Source: an uncultured Collinsella sp. | Lineage (GTDB): Bacteria; Actinomycetota; Coriobacteriia; Coriobacteriales; Coriobacteriaceae | Direction: 5' to 3' | DNA: 16,240 bases | Assembly: GCA_902475245.1 (NCBI GenBank) | Contig: CABRYP010000041.1 | Coordinates: 1-16,240 of the forward strand | In this document: in pieces, positions 1-7,600 of the stretch | How positions within the stretch are numbered: the stretch's first letter is position 1 | How the letters are laid out: each line of letters starts with the position of its first letter | Position numbers and translations under genes: made by a program | Notes under the pieces: model-generated | Seen by the model: the letters and a program-made list of their open reading frames with translations, nothing else | Databases searched by the model: none | Told to the model about the DNA's origin: nothing

Positions 1-1
1 C

Positions 2-256
2 ACGCTTGCCGCGTCGGGGTCTCCTCGTGCCATCTTGAAGGAGTCCTACCGTTTCTACGACTTTATTGATGAGGCGGCCTGGCTAGATATGCTCAGAGAC
101 CGTAACACGAACGTTCATATTTATGACAACAAGCTCGCTCAAGATTTGATTCAGCGCATCTTGAACGTCTATATTCCCGCTTTCTGCCAGTTGCGAGACG
201 GGCTGATGGAGCGATACGGCGAGCTTCTTCTGGTGCCCGACGACCAGTTTGTTTAA
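2..256 (+). CDS. C-terminal part of HEPN-type nucleotidyltransferase substrate-binding protein (HI0074-like)
   Basis: The reading frame is already open at the window edge, so only the last 84 codons are present and the true start lies upstream. The visible peptide contains SPRAILKESYRFYDF, then a tryptophan-containing helix (AAWLDMLRDRN), and RNTNVHIY, which fits the R-x4-H signature of HEPN domains. The order SPR..., W-D-M, RDRN...H and a final helix matches the HI0074 family, small helical proteins encoded beside MNT-type nucleotidyltransferases and acting as their partner, in some cases as the toxin half of a HEPN/MNT toxin-antitoxin pair. No nucleotidyltransferase gene is seen downstream, so any partner must lie upstream. 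The next gene begins 126 bases later and appears to have its own promoter. The family call is fairly confident; toxin activity is inference. Confidence 0.75.
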   Translation, partial: TLAASGSPRAILKESYRFYDFIDEAAWLDMLRDRNTNVHIYDNKLAQDLIQRILNVYIPAFCQLRDGLMERYGELLLVPDDQFV

Positions 257-299
257 TTCCTTAAGATTTCGCGGAGGGTTGTTGCCATTTACCGATGGG

Positions 300-313
300 T
301 TGTTGTGCAACAA
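300..313. repeat. Short inverted repeat overlapping the candidate -35 box
   Basis: The arms TTGTTG and CAACAA flank a 2-base centre. The 12-mer TTGTTGTGCAAC occurs here (300-311) and again at 2083-2094, just past the terminator of the same gene and upstream of the next one. It may be a regulator site or chance. Confidence 0.4.
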
Positions 314-330
314 ACGGGGAGCTGTAATAC
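303..330 (+). promoter_or_regulatory. Candidate promoter of the LPXTG-type surface protein gene
   Basis: TTGTGC (303-308) and TAATAC (325-330) are separated by 16 bases, a plausible sigma-70-type -35/-10 pair, with the start codon 53 bases downstream of the -10 box. The -35 box overlaps an imperfect inverted repeat, TTGTTG-TG-CAACAA (300-313), which could be an operator. Read by eye only. Confidence 0.35.
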
Positions 331-382
331 TGAATCCATCTTTGCAAACTGCACTTTAACCACACCACTGCAGGGAGGATGT

Positions 383-2017
383 ATGCAACCCAAGCATTCC
401 GCGATTGTTGCGGGCCTTACGCTGGCGCTTTCGTTTGGCGCCGTTGCCGCACCCGCAACCGCTATAGCCGAGGAGCCCACGCCGGGCGTTGCCTCGGATG
501 CCACCGATATCGATAAGGGCCTCTACACCCAGCAGTCTTTCTCGGGCGTGCTGAGGTCGGTTCAGGGTGTTTCGTTTGTCAATGTGACCGACGAGATGAA
601 GTTCTTTACCAAATACGAGAGCCACGGCAATTACAACCAGGGTTTTTCATATGGCGACGGATACAACGCGCTGGGCTATTACCAGTTCGATCGCCGTTGG
701 TCGCTCATTCCGTTTATGAAGCAGGTCTACAACTACGATTCTGCCAAGTACGGCATGCTTAAGGACGCGATTGACCGCGGCGGCGAGATTTCCAACGGAA
801 GCAACCCCATGTATGCGAATGGCCAGCTCACCGAGCTGGGTCGCATCGCGCAGGAGGCCTTCCTGGGCGCCTATAACACTGACCCCACAGAGTTCTCGGC
901 GCTGCAGGATGCGTATGCATACAACTCGTACTATGCGGTGACTGAGGCTTGGCTCAAGAGCGCGCTTGGCATTGACATCTCCGGCCGTGCCGACTGCGTC
1001 AAGGGCATGGTGTGGAGTATCACCAATATGTGCGGCACCGGTGGTTGCCAGGACTTTTTCCGCTGGGCAAATCTTTCTAACAGCATGACGGACCGTGAGT
1101 TTGTGACGGCGCTTTCCAACAGCGTGGTCAATAATGTGGCGACCAAGTATGCAAGCCAGCCACAGTACCATCAGGGCTGGAAGAATCGCTATAAGAATGA
1201 GCTCAAGGACTGCCTGGTCTACATTGCCGAGGACGAGGCTGCCGCGGCAACGCCTGTGGAGCCCGCGCCCGCGCCGGCGCCCGGTCCGAGCATGGCGCCC
1301 GCTGCTCCCGCCGCACCGACACCTGGTACCGATGACGATGCGGGCGACGATAACGATACGGATGCGCCCTCGACTGATGCGGGCAGCGAAGATGCTGGTA
1401 ACGGCGGGGCTGCGTCTGGTGGAGCTGCTTCTGGCGATTCGTCGACTTCTGGCTCCGATGGCGCTACGGATGGCACGACTTCTGGCTCCACTGATGCGGG
1501 GGCTTCCGGTGGCGCTGGCGATTCCTCTGCCGATGCCGGCCCCTCTAACGGGTCTGGCTCCGATGCTTCCGAGGGCGGTTCGAGCGAGGGCTCCGATTCT
1601 GGCGATTCCTCGACGGAAAACAAGCCTTCTATCGGCAAGCAGCTTGGTTCCACGTTGGGGTCTTTGATGGCGGGCTTTAACGGCGGCTCTTCTTCTGATG
1701 AGGGAACGTCTGAGCAGGGTTCCGCCTCCAATGCCAGCGCTGCTGCTGATGCTTCCGCCGGCGCGGGCGCGAAGCAGTCCGATGCCGATGCTCAGAAGGT
1801 TGACGACAAGAACGTCACCTCGACCACCACGACGACTACTACGACCACGACGACCAAGGCCTCTGGTGGCAATATGCCTAAGACGGGCGACCTCATCGTG
1901 ATGGCGAGCCTTGCCAGCGCGAGCTTAGCGACGCTTGGCGCCACGTCTATCGTGAGCGGTAAGCATAAACTCGATCAGCAGAATAAGACTGCTGGTGAGG
2001 ACGGTTCTGAGGAGTAA
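383..2017 (+). CDS. Secreted lysozyme-like surface protein with LPXTG-type cell-wall anchor
   Basis: The ATG at 383 is chosen because GGGAGGA lies just upstream and a signal peptide follows at once (hydrophobic core about residues 8-28, likely cleavage after AIA near residue 29); an in-frame start at 305 would bury the signal peptide. The product is 544 residues. Residues about 68-285 resemble lysozyme-like domains: the acidic KYESHG (E79, possible catalytic acid) is followed by NALGYYQFD, like the E...G-x-YQF pattern of phage and goose-type lysozyme folds. Next comes a long Ala/Pro then Gly/Ser/Asp-rich linker (about 285-475), a run of 11 threonines, the sorting motif MPKTG (498-502), a hydrophobic segment and a short charged tail. 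This indicates sortase anchoring with the catalytic domain held out from the wall. No sortase gene is in the window. Muralytic activity is inferred; the surface location is well supported. Confidence 0.85.
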   Translation: MQPKHSAIVAGLTLALSFGAVAAPATAIAEEPTPGVASDATDIDKGLYTQQSFSGVLRSVQGVSFVNVTDEMKFFTKYESHGNYNQGFSYGDGYNALGYYQFDRRWSLIPFMKQVYNYDSAKYGMLKDAIDRGGEISNGSNPMYANGQLTELGRIAQEAFLGAYNTDPTEFSALQDAYAYNSYYAVTEAWLKSALGIDISGRADCVKGMVWSITNMCGTGGCQDFFRWANLSNSMTDREFVTALSNSVVNNVATKYASQPQYHQGWKNRYKNELKDCLVYIAEDEAAAATPVEPAPAPAPGPSMAPAAPAAPTPGTDDDAGDDNDTDAPSTDAGSEDAGNGGAASGGAASGDSSTSGSDGATDGTTSGSTDAGASGGAGDSSADAGPSNGSGSDASEGGSSEGSDSGDSSTENKPSIGKQLGSTLGSLMAGFNGGSSSDEGTSEQGSASNASAAADASAGAGAKQSDADAQKVDDKNVTSTTTTTTTTTTTKASGGNMPKTGDLIVMASLASASLATLGATSIVSGKHKLDQQNKTAGEDGSEE

Positions 2018-2049
2018 CCTCTCGGTTGTCAGATAGCTAAAGAGTCGGG

Positions 2050-2084
2050 ACGGGGTCCGGTGCTGCTGCATCGGACCCCGTTTT
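2050..2084 (+). terminator. Rho-independent terminator after the LPXTG-type protein gene
   Basis: A 10-bp perfect stem, ACGGGGTCCG (2050-2059) pairing with CGGACCCCGT (2072-2081), closes a 12-base loop and runs into TTTT. It lies 32 bases after the stop codon and is the clearest terminator in the window. Confidence 0.9.
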
Positions 2085-2094
2085 GTTGTGCAAC
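2083..2094 (+). repeat. Second copy of the 12-mer TTGTTGTGCAAC
   Basis: Identical to bases 300-311. It begins within the terminator T-tract and precedes the 2220-4016 gene by about 125 bases. Here only the inner arms GTTG/CAAC are kept. No convincing promoter was identified between it and the gene. Confidence 0.35.
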
Positions 2095-2219
2095 GATTAG
2101 TTATGCCCCCTCACACCCCATGTTGCTACCGTTGCCCGATATGTTTGCGCGGCGACATCAGTACGTGCGAGACGGTCATTACAATTGGCATCGTGCTGCG
2201 ATTTAAGGGGAACGTTGCG

Positions 2220-4016
2220 ATGTCTGAACAGGCAAATAATGGTTGTGCTGCCGACTTTGGTGTGCGTCTGATTGGCTGTGCCGACGATGCGGTTTTGCCC
2301 ATTGGCATGCACGACTATATGGAGGCTCTTGGTTGCTTCGCACTGGTCGACAAGACCATGTTTATTGCCGATGTGCTGGACTGTGACGCGTCCGTTGTGG
2401 TGTGCTGTCGACCCGAGGGTTTTGGCAAGAGCATGAACTTGTTGATGCTCAAGGCTTTTCTGGAGCGTCCCGCAGTTGGTCGCGCCGGTCGGATCTCGTT
2501 TGCCGAAACTCAGATTTGGGGTGCGGATGGCGGGCGCTATCGGAATGAGTATGCGTGCTATCCAGTGATATCGCTGGACTTTTCTGGCGCTGCGAGGCGT
2601 GGTGCCTCTGTTGTCGGCGTCGTGCGTGATGCTCTTTCGGGCGAATGCGCTCGCTTGATGCAACTCTTGGAAGCTCCGGATTTAGCTCGAGATAAGGTGC
2701 GTCACATCGAACGCGTTGCGCGTGGCGTAGCGAGCGCGGACGAGGTTGACTCGGTGCTCGGTGTGCTCATTGAGCTGCTGGAGATTGCCTGCGATGAGCA
2801 GGTTGTATTGCTCGTTGATGGGTACGACGCGGCGTGGTCGCGCCGTGCGAGCGCGAGGGACGCTTCCGTCGTCGGTCCGGCGGAGCTGCTCGATCGCGTG
2901 CTGTTCGACGCCATTGCCACCGCGGGCCATTCGCTACGGTTGACGTGTCTGATGGGGGAGCGTCCCGGTCCTGCCGAGGAGGCGCTTTCTTCGCGCAGCT
3001 GCTCGTATCGTCTTTCGACGCCCCTTTCGACGTGGTGCGACCGTTGGTTCGGCTTTTCGGATGCCGAGGTCGAGGCTCTGTTGAGCCATGCTGGACGCGA
3101 GGAATACCTGGATGATGCGCGTGAATGGCTCGAGGGATATCGGTTTGGCAGCGCCTATTGCTCGAGTCCGGCGCGTGTGATCGGGTTTCTGGACCGGGGC
3201 TGCACGGCGCCTGTGCGAGCCGATCTGTACGGGTATACCGATTGTCTAAGTAGGGTAGTTTCCAGGTGGAATCTCGACCGCTTTTCGGTCTTGTTCGATT
3301 TGCTCGAGGCCCATGGATGCGTTGAGGTCCCAGTCTGTTTGGGTGCTACGGGGTCAGAGACCTCGTCTGATGATGGTTTGTGGACGGCGCTGTATCTGTC
3401 CGGTTTCCTGACGACTGATATGACTGAAGAACCGGAGCGTGACAGCTGCTCCCGTGCTCTGCGGTTGCCCAATAATGAGCTTCGCCAGGCCTTGCGTCTG
3501 GTGATTATTGAGTGGTTTGAGAGCACTGCCGAAGACATTCGAGACGTCGATGCGTTTCGCGACGGGTTGTGCCGTGGGGACGAGGGCGCGGTGAGACAGG
3601 CACTAGACCGCATCCTGGGAGATGCGGGAATCGGTGCGACCGACCCAGATGCGCCGCTGCCATATCATCTGCTCTTGCAGGGGCTCTGCTTTGGCTTACC
3701 AGGCTATGCCAATCCCGCCTCGAGGCGAAAGCGTGGCACGGATCGCTGGGACATCCAGGTTTTTCCTACGGGCGCTGTGTTTGACGCGGCAGACACGATC
3801 GGTATGCTCGATGAACGGCCGCTGATAACGATCAACATGATGTATGACCCAGGTGTGGATGCGCTGGGGTTGGAATTGCTGGCGGTGCAGTCGCTGCTCG
3901 ACATAGAGCGCGACGGCATCGACAAGATTCGTGTACCGAGACCCGGTGTGGGCCGCATGCGCTGGGGATTCGGTTTTGATGGGCTTCGTGTGGCTGCGGT
4001 GTGCCAGCGGCTGTAG
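2220..4016 (+). CDS. AAA-ATPase-like protein with degenerate C-terminal PD-(D/E)XK-like region
   Basis: The 598-residue product starts at ATG 2220, preceded by AAGGGGAA; an in-frame start at 2088 sits in the previous gene's terminator region and is unlikely. The N-terminus reads LPIGMHDYMEAL...FALVDKTMFI followed by CRPEGFGKSMNLLMLKAF. That order (LPIG, VDKT, RPxxFGKS, LxxLKAF) is the hallmark of the AAA-ATPase_like family, whose C-terminus often carries a PD-(D/E)XK nuclease fold. The Walker B region reads VVLLVDGYD (195-203), where family members usually have D-E-Y-D, so the acidic residue after the first Asp is Gly. The C-terminal part (about 481-598) keeps the family shape (PYHLLLQGL, a D/W/D segment, then GFGFDG) but the expected E-x-K is replaced by ITINM. 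The role of this family is poorly known, and ATPase or nuclease activity here is doubtful. It faces the minus-strand GT2 gene, with 27 bases between the ends. Confidence 0.8.
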   Translation: MSEQANNGCAADFGVRLIGCADDAVLPIGMHDYMEALGCFALVDKTMFIADVLDCDASVVVCCRPEGFGKSMNLLMLKAFLERPAVGRAGRISFAETQIWGADGGRYRNEYACYPVISLDFSGAARRGASVVGVVRDALSGECARLMQLLEAPDLARDKVRHIERVARGVASADEVDSVLGVLIELLEIACDEQVVLLVDGYDAAWSRRASARDASVVGPAELLDRVLFDAIATAGHSLRLTCLMGERPGPAEEALSSRSCSYRLSTPLSTWCDRWFGFSDAEVEALLSHAGREEYLDDAREWLEGYRFGSAYCSSPARVIGFLDRGCTAPVRADLYGYTDCLSRVVSRWNLDRFSVLFDLLEAHGCVEVPVCLGATGSETSSDDGLWTALYLSGFLTTDMTEEPERDSCSRALRLPNNELRQALRLVIIEWFESTAEDIRDVDAFRDGLCRGDEGAVRQALDRILGDAGIGATDPDAPLPYHLLLQGLCFGLPGYANPASRRKRGTDRWDIQVFPTGAVFDAADTIGMLDERPLITINMMYDPGVDALGLELLAVQSLLDIERDGIDKIRVPRPGVGRMRWGFGFDGLRVAAVCQRL

Positions 4017-4043
4017 GGGCAGGCGATACTGTAAGTGTGTCCG

Positions 4044-5063
4044 CTACTCTGCGTCCTTCATGGGCGGCATGGGCTTCCAGTCGGGATCCTTGATGATCTT
4101 GCGGGCGTCTTTCATGCCGCGGCGCAGCGCCGGGATGCCGGTCTTAAAGCACTTGTCGACCGCTGCAAGACGAATGAACTCCTTGCAGAAGGTCGCGGCG
4201 TTACCCAGACGGAACAGGATGGGACGGTAATCGCCGTAGATTTGCATGTAGCGGGCCAAAAAGCCGCGATTGCGCATGATGTAGTAGCGGTTAGTGTCGC
4301 TCGTGGAGTTGAGCTGTCGTTTGCCGGCGATGTCCCAGTTAGAGACGGCGCGGGCACGCTTGAGCACCACGTCGGCAACCACGGCAGCGGGAAAGTGCTG
4401 GCTGGCAACATAGCCGTAGCAGGCATCGTCGCCGTAGATGAAAAAGCGTGCATCGGGCAGGCCGATCTTGTCGACTACGCGGCGCGAGAACAGGCCGCCT
4501 TCAAAGCACAGCTGGTTCATGGTGCGGTAGCCCTCGGGGCCCAGGTCCCACTTAGCGATGGGGTTGGGGATACCAAGCGAAAGGATGAGCTGGTACTGCC
4601 AAAAGAAGGCGCCACCGTCGAAGTCCAGGCGCGAACCCTGGATGACGTCGTAGCGGTCCGTCCATTTGGCCAGGCGCTCAATACCCTCGGGGATAACGAG
4701 CACGTCGTCGTCCATGACCCAAAACCACTGCGCGCCCAGGTCGTAGGCGCGCTTGGTGCCAGCGGAGAAGCCACCTGCGCCGCCACCGTTTTCAAGCTGC
4801 GGGTCGTAGATGACACGGCCGGTGCCGCCCTTTGCATCGGGCTGATCGGTGTCGATGCCCCACAGGTTGGCCAAGCGCTCGTTGAATGCGGCGCACATGG
4901 TCTCGGTCTCGCGTGAATTCTCGTTGTCGACGATCACGATACGCCAAGGCGTTGCCGTGAGCTCGGTCATGGAGTCGAACAGGTTGGCCAGAAGCTCCTG
5001 GCGCTTATAGGTGACGACAACGATGGCAAGCTTGTCGATGGGGGCGGGGAGGGTGGAAGTCAT
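4044..5063 (-). CDS. GT2 glycosyltransferase (COG1216/galactofuranosyl- or rhamnosyl-transferase-like)
   Basis: The 339-residue protein starts at ATG 5063 with AAAGGA about 10 bases upstream. LAIVVVTYKRQELL is the GT-A opening strand and helix, IVIVDNENS follows, then NGGGAGGF and VMDDDVL, the metal- and nucleotide-sugar-binding DDD/DXD motif. The later EGGLFSRRVVDKIGLPD and FFIYGDDACYGY correspond to the acceptor-side region and catalytic acidic residues of COG1216-type enzymes. No membrane segment is evident, so it is probably a cytoplasmic or peripheral enzyme adding a sugar to a lipid-linked glycan. It is transcribed away from the plus-strand GT2 run across a shared 312-base region, suggesting one polysaccharide locus under divergent control. 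The sugar donor cannot be told from sequence alone. A long plus-strand frame over the same bases is a codon-bias shadow. Confidence 0.88.
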   Translation of the reverse strand: MTSTLPAPIDKLAIVVVTYKRQELLANLFDSMTELTATPWRIVIVDNENSRETETMCAAFNERLANLWGIDTDQPDAKGGTGRVIYDPQLENGGGAGGFSAGTKRAYDLGAQWFWVMDDDVLVIPEGIERLAKWTDRYDVIQGSRLDFDGGAFFWQYQLILSLGIPNPIAKWDLGPEGYRTMNQLCFEGGLFSRRVVDKIGLPDARFFIYGDDACYGYVASQHFPAAVVADVVLKRARAVSNWDIAGKRQLNSTSDTNRYYIMRNRGFLARYMQIYGDYRPILFRLGNAATFCKEFIRLAAVDKCFKTGIPALRRGMKDARKIIKDPDWKPMPPMKDAE

Positions 5064-5078
5064 GGGGAATATATCCTT

Positions 5079-5264
5079 TCACGCACGGCGGGCGAGCGCT
5101 GCGCGGAAGCTATCGAATGCGTCCGTTGGACGGCACCTATTGTAAAGGGTCGCTGCGCCATGTTGGCAAGGTTTGAATAAAACGCAGGAACCTGCCATGG
5201 GCATGGTGGCCGCGAAAAAGCGCAGCACTTCGATGGATATGTTGCGTGCGGCTTTGAGCTGCAT
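5079..5264 (-). CDS. Possible 61-residue small protein or leader peptide
   Basis: ATG at 5264 is preceded by AAAGGA with a 4-base gap, the same GAAAGGA string found before the GT2 gene at 5063. The frame ends 15 bases before that GT2 start. The peptide begins MQLKAARNISIEVLRFF and contains three cysteines; I recognise no family. The ribosome-binding-like sequence and position argue for translation, while the short length and arginine-rich tail argue for chance. Low confidence. Confidence 0.2.
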   Translation of the reverse strand: MQLKAARNISIEVLRFFAATMPMAGSCVLFKPCQHGAATLYNRCRPTDAFDSFRAALARRA

Positions 5265-5283
5265 GACGTCCTTTCGAATCGGT

Positions 5284-5312
5284 TTGCCTCTGCGGGCTCC
5301 ATAGATTATATA
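5284..5312 (+). promoter_or_regulatory. Candidate promoter of the plus-strand GT2 run
   Basis: TTGCCT (5284-5289) and TATATA (5307-5312) are 17 bases apart, the optimal sigma-70-type spacing. Transcription would start near 5320, inside the palindrome at 5315-5326, giving a leader of about 55 bases before the TTG start at 5376. Confidence 0.5.
5305..5310 (-). promoter_or_regulatory. Candidate minus-strand -10 box for the 4044-5063 gene
   Basis: On the minus strand these bases read TATAAT, an exact -10 consensus, overlapping the plus-strand -10. The region 17 bases upstream (GTCGTC) is a poor -35, so this promoter would need an activator or is fortuitous. Confidence 0.35.
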
Positions 5313-5314
5313 AA

Positions 5315-5326
5315 CGCCCGCGGGCG
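5315..5326. repeat. Perfect 12-bp palindrome CGCCCGCGGGCG
   Basis: A perfect palindrome immediately downstream of the plus-strand -10 box and upstream of the minus-strand one. The position suits an operator controlling both directions, but GC-only palindromes arise easily in GC-rich DNA. Confidence 0.4.
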
Positions 5327-5375
5327 GGACGACCCTTTGATACCATTAACGGCAGGTATTTCCTAAGGAGCACAT

Positions 5376-6479
5376 TTGTCTACTAATTCCTCTGGCAGCC
5401 CTGTCCTGTCGCTGCTAATTCCCATCTACAACGTTGAGCGCTATCTGCGCGAGTGCCTCGATTCCGCCGTGGCGCAGACGCTCGAGGACATCGAAATCAT
5501 CTGCATCAACGACGGCTCTACCGACAACTCGCCGGCGATTATCCGCGAGTACATGGAGCGCGACGCGCGTGTGAAGATGATCGACAAGGCCAATAGCGGT
5601 TACGGCGACTCCATGAACCGCGGGCTTGAGATGGCGCGCGGCAAGTACGTGGGCATTCTGGAGTCCGATGACTTTATGGCGCCCGATGCGCTGGAGAAGC
5701 TCGTGGCAGCTGCCGAGCGCTTCAATACCGACTTTGCGAAGGCAAATTTTGACTTCTACTGGTCTAAGCCCGAGGAGCGCCGCTCGCTGCACGAGATGTT
5801 TAAGGCAAGGGACTGTGACAAGCCGGTGCATCCGAGCGACACGACGCAGTTCTTTAAGCAAAAGCCGTCGATTTGGTCGGCCGTGTACCGCCGTGATTTT
5901 CTTGAGCGCAACGGCATCAAGTTCCTGCCGACTCCGGGAGCATCCTTTCAGGACACGTCGTTTGCCTTTAAGGCGATCGCATGCGCCGACAAGGCCGTTT
6001 ACCTGCACGATGCCGTGCTTTCGTATCGTCAGGACAACGAGAACTCCTCGGTTAATTCTTCGGCCAAGGTCTTTTGCGTCAATACCGAGTATGCCGAGAT
6101 TGAGCGTTGGATCAGAGAGGAATATGCCTGCGACCACGCAAGCGATGACGTCGCCCGCATGCTCAAGTTCAATCAGCTCATTAAATACGATTCGTATATG
6201 TGGAACTATGTGCGCTTGGCACCCAAGTTCTATAAGGAGTTCCTGGTGCAGATGGCCAAGGAATTCCAAGCGGCCTTGGACGCCGGGGAGTTTTCGCTGG
6301 ACGATCTTAAGCCGTGGAAGCGCGCGAATCTCGCTGCCATCCTCAAAGATCCAGAGGGCTGGGTTGACGAGCATCCGCACTTTGCAACGGATGGTGCCTT
6401 GGGGCGCGCTAAGTATTACGCCTCGGTTGGAGGCCCTGGTGTGGTCGCCGCCTTCCTCATCGAATCGCTGAGGGGGTAG
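5376..6479 (+). CDS. GT2 family glycosyltransferase
   Basis: The 367-residue protein uses a TTG start at 5376, chosen because AAGGAG (5365-5370) lies 5 bases upstream and the GT-A fold begins soon after. Residues about 10-110 form the nucleotide-sugar-binding half: VLSLLIPIYNVERYLREC, then CINDGSTDNS, NSGYGDSMNRG, and the DXD-type LESDD (ESDD at 96-99). FLPTPGASFQDTSF in the second half carries the acidic QD pair expected near the catalytic site, and SYRQDNENSSVNS is shared with the paralogue at 7601. The C-terminal helical region lacks an obvious membrane segment. It probably transfers a sugar in surface-polysaccharide assembly. It starts the plus-strand GT2 run, and only 6 bases separate its stop from the next gene. 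It is a close paralogue of the N-terminal half of the 7601-9799 protein. Confidence 0.9.
   Translation: MSTNSSGSPVLSLLIPIYNVERYLRECLDSAVAQTLEDIEIICINDGSTDNSPAIIREYMERDARVKMIDKANSGYGDSMNRGLEMARGKYVGILESDDFMAPDALEKLVAAAERFNTDFAKANFDFYWSKPEERRSLHEMFKARDCDKPVHPSDTTQFFKQKPSIWSAVYRRDFLERNGIKFLPTPGASFQDTSFAFKAIACADKAVYLHDAVLSYRQDNENSSVNSSAKVFCVNTEYAEIERWIREEYACDHASDDVARMLKFNQLIKYDSYMWNYVRLAPKFYKEFLVQMAKEFQAALDAGEFSLDDLKPWKRANLAAILKDPEGWVDEHPHFATDGALGRAKYYASVGGPGVVAAFLIESLRG
5421..5678 (+). repeat. Duplicated GT2 catalytic segment, copy 1
   Basis: These 258 bases align without gaps to 7640-7897 (offset 2219) with about 26 mismatches by eye, roughly 90% identity. Most differences are synonymous third-position changes. 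The similarity falls after the DXD motif. Confidence 0.9.
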
Positions 6480-6485
6480 GTCGGT

Positions 6486-7526
6486 ATGGGAGAGGCCTCG
6501 ATTCCCAAAGCGACTATTGTCGTTCCCGTATACAACTCCGCGCGCTCCATTCAGAGATGCCTCGACTCGCTGCTGGCACAGTCTGAGCGCTCGATTCAGG
6601 TTGTCTGTGTCAACGACGGTTCGGTTGACGATTCGCTGGGCGTCTTGCGTCAAATTGCGCAGGCCGACGACCGTGTGCTGGTGATTGACCAGGAAAACGC
6701 TGGTGTCTCGTGCGCTCGAAATGCCGGTATCGATGCCGCCGAGGGCGAGACCGTCTTTTTTGTGGACGCCGACGATTACATCGACGCCCAGACGGTCGAG
6801 TGCGTGCTGCATGCCATGGAGTCTGCAGATGCCGAGGTCGCCGTTTTTGGCGGCGTTTGCGAGCCGTCCGACGCCGCGCCCAAGCGGGTCCAGCAACTCA
6901 TGAGCCCCAAGGCGGGCACTTTTGGCGCCCGTGATCCCCAGTTGCTGTTCCACGCAAACGCACAGCCCTATGCGTGCCGCGCGGCTTTTTCGCGCGAGCT
7001 GCTCAATCGCGAGGGCATACGTTTTGCCCCCGGCTTGGCCTTGGGCGAGGACGTTGTGTTCCAGTTTGCAGCTTACGCGCTGGCCTCAAAGACCGTCGTC
7101 ATGCCGGTCAGGTTCTACCACTACGTGATGGAGAGCGAATCGGCGACGCACGAGTTCAACAGTGCCGAGGCACGCGCCAAAAAGCTCGACGCACACATGA
7201 GGATGCTCGAGGAAGTTATGGAAGACTGGGCGGCCTACGGTCTTTTGGACCTGTGTCCCGGCGAGCTGATCACTTGGTTTTTGGACCTTATTGTGTTTGA
7301 CTTGGCGCGTCTGGATGCCGATGGTTTCCGTCGCGTGGCCGGTCGCGTCAATATGGATTTCACGACGTTTTTGGGAACGGAGTGGGCGGATATGCCTGCT
7401 AAGAGCGCCGCTTGTCGTGTTGCTCATAAGCTCGTTGCGGCGACCTCGGGCGTTTCGATGGCAGACGCCACGCTGTTCTATCTTTCGACCCGCGGTCTCA
7501 AGGCCTGCCTGGAGCGCTTTATCTAA
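6486..7526 (+). CDS. GT2 family glycosyltransferase
   Basis: The 346-residue product begins at ATG 6486, 6 bases after the preceding stop, with a G-rich stretch (GAGGGGG) overlapping the end of the upstream gene, so translational coupling is likely. ATIVVPVYNSARSIQRCLDSLL opens the GT-A domain; CVNDGSVDDS, ENAGVSCARNAG and FFVDADDYID (DXD at 94-96) follow. LALGEDVVFQF supplies the acidic ED pair typical of the active-site region. The C-terminal part (ITWFLDLIVFDLARL) is helical and matches the end of the second GT2 domain of the 7601-9799 protein. The expected role is sugar transfer in the same glycan pathway as its neighbours; donor and acceptor are unknown. The sequence is intact. Confidence 0.88.
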   Translation: MGEASIPKATIVVPVYNSARSIQRCLDSLLAQSERSIQVVCVNDGSVDDSLGVLRQIAQADDRVLVIDQENAGVSCARNAGIDAAEGETVFFVDADDYIDAQTVECVLHAMESADAEVAVFGGVCEPSDAAPKRVQQLMSPKAGTFGARDPQLLFHANAQPYACRAAFSRELLNREGIRFAPGLALGEDVVFQFAAYALASKTVVMPVRFYHYVMESESATHEFNSAEARAKKLDAHMRMLEEVMEDWAAYGLLDLCPGELITWFLDLIVFDLARLDADGFRRVAGRVNMDFTTFLGTEWADMPAKSAACRVAHKLVAATSGVSMADATLFYLSTRGLKACLERFI

Positions 7527-7600
7527 TTCTGGGCGCAGCCGCGCGCCGTTGCTTCGCTGCTAAAATAACCCTGTTACACGTTATTCAACAGGAGGTTCTC

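Larger units (their letters stand above)
5064..5375. other. Divergent intergenic region between two GT2 transcription units
   Basis: This 312-base stretch separates the minus-strand GT2 gene from the plus-strand run. An AT-rich island at 5301-5314 in GC-rich surroundings carries candidate -10 boxes on both strands, next to a 12-bp palindrome. The minus-strand leader between that island and the gene start would be about 235 bases and contains one small open frame (5079-5264). A weaker minus-strand pair, TTGCCA (5164-5169) and TACAAT (5139-5144), has a 19-base spacer and is less convincing. Confidence 0.6.

Noticed and set aside
4035..4916. 293-codon plus-strand open frame
   Set aside because: It is the mirror of the minus-strand GT2 gene, which has clear catalytic motifs and a ribosome-binding site.
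5415..6953. 512-codon open frame on the minus strand
   Set aside because: It lies antisense to two clear GT2 genes and crosses their boundary; its sequence follows the codon bias of the sense strand and shows no recognisable domain.
7531..7600. Terminator or promoter between the GT2 genes at 7526 and 7601
   Set aside because: A GC-rich hairpin lacks a T-tract, and TTGCTT with TGTTAC at 17 bases has a poor -10, so neither was strong enough to list.
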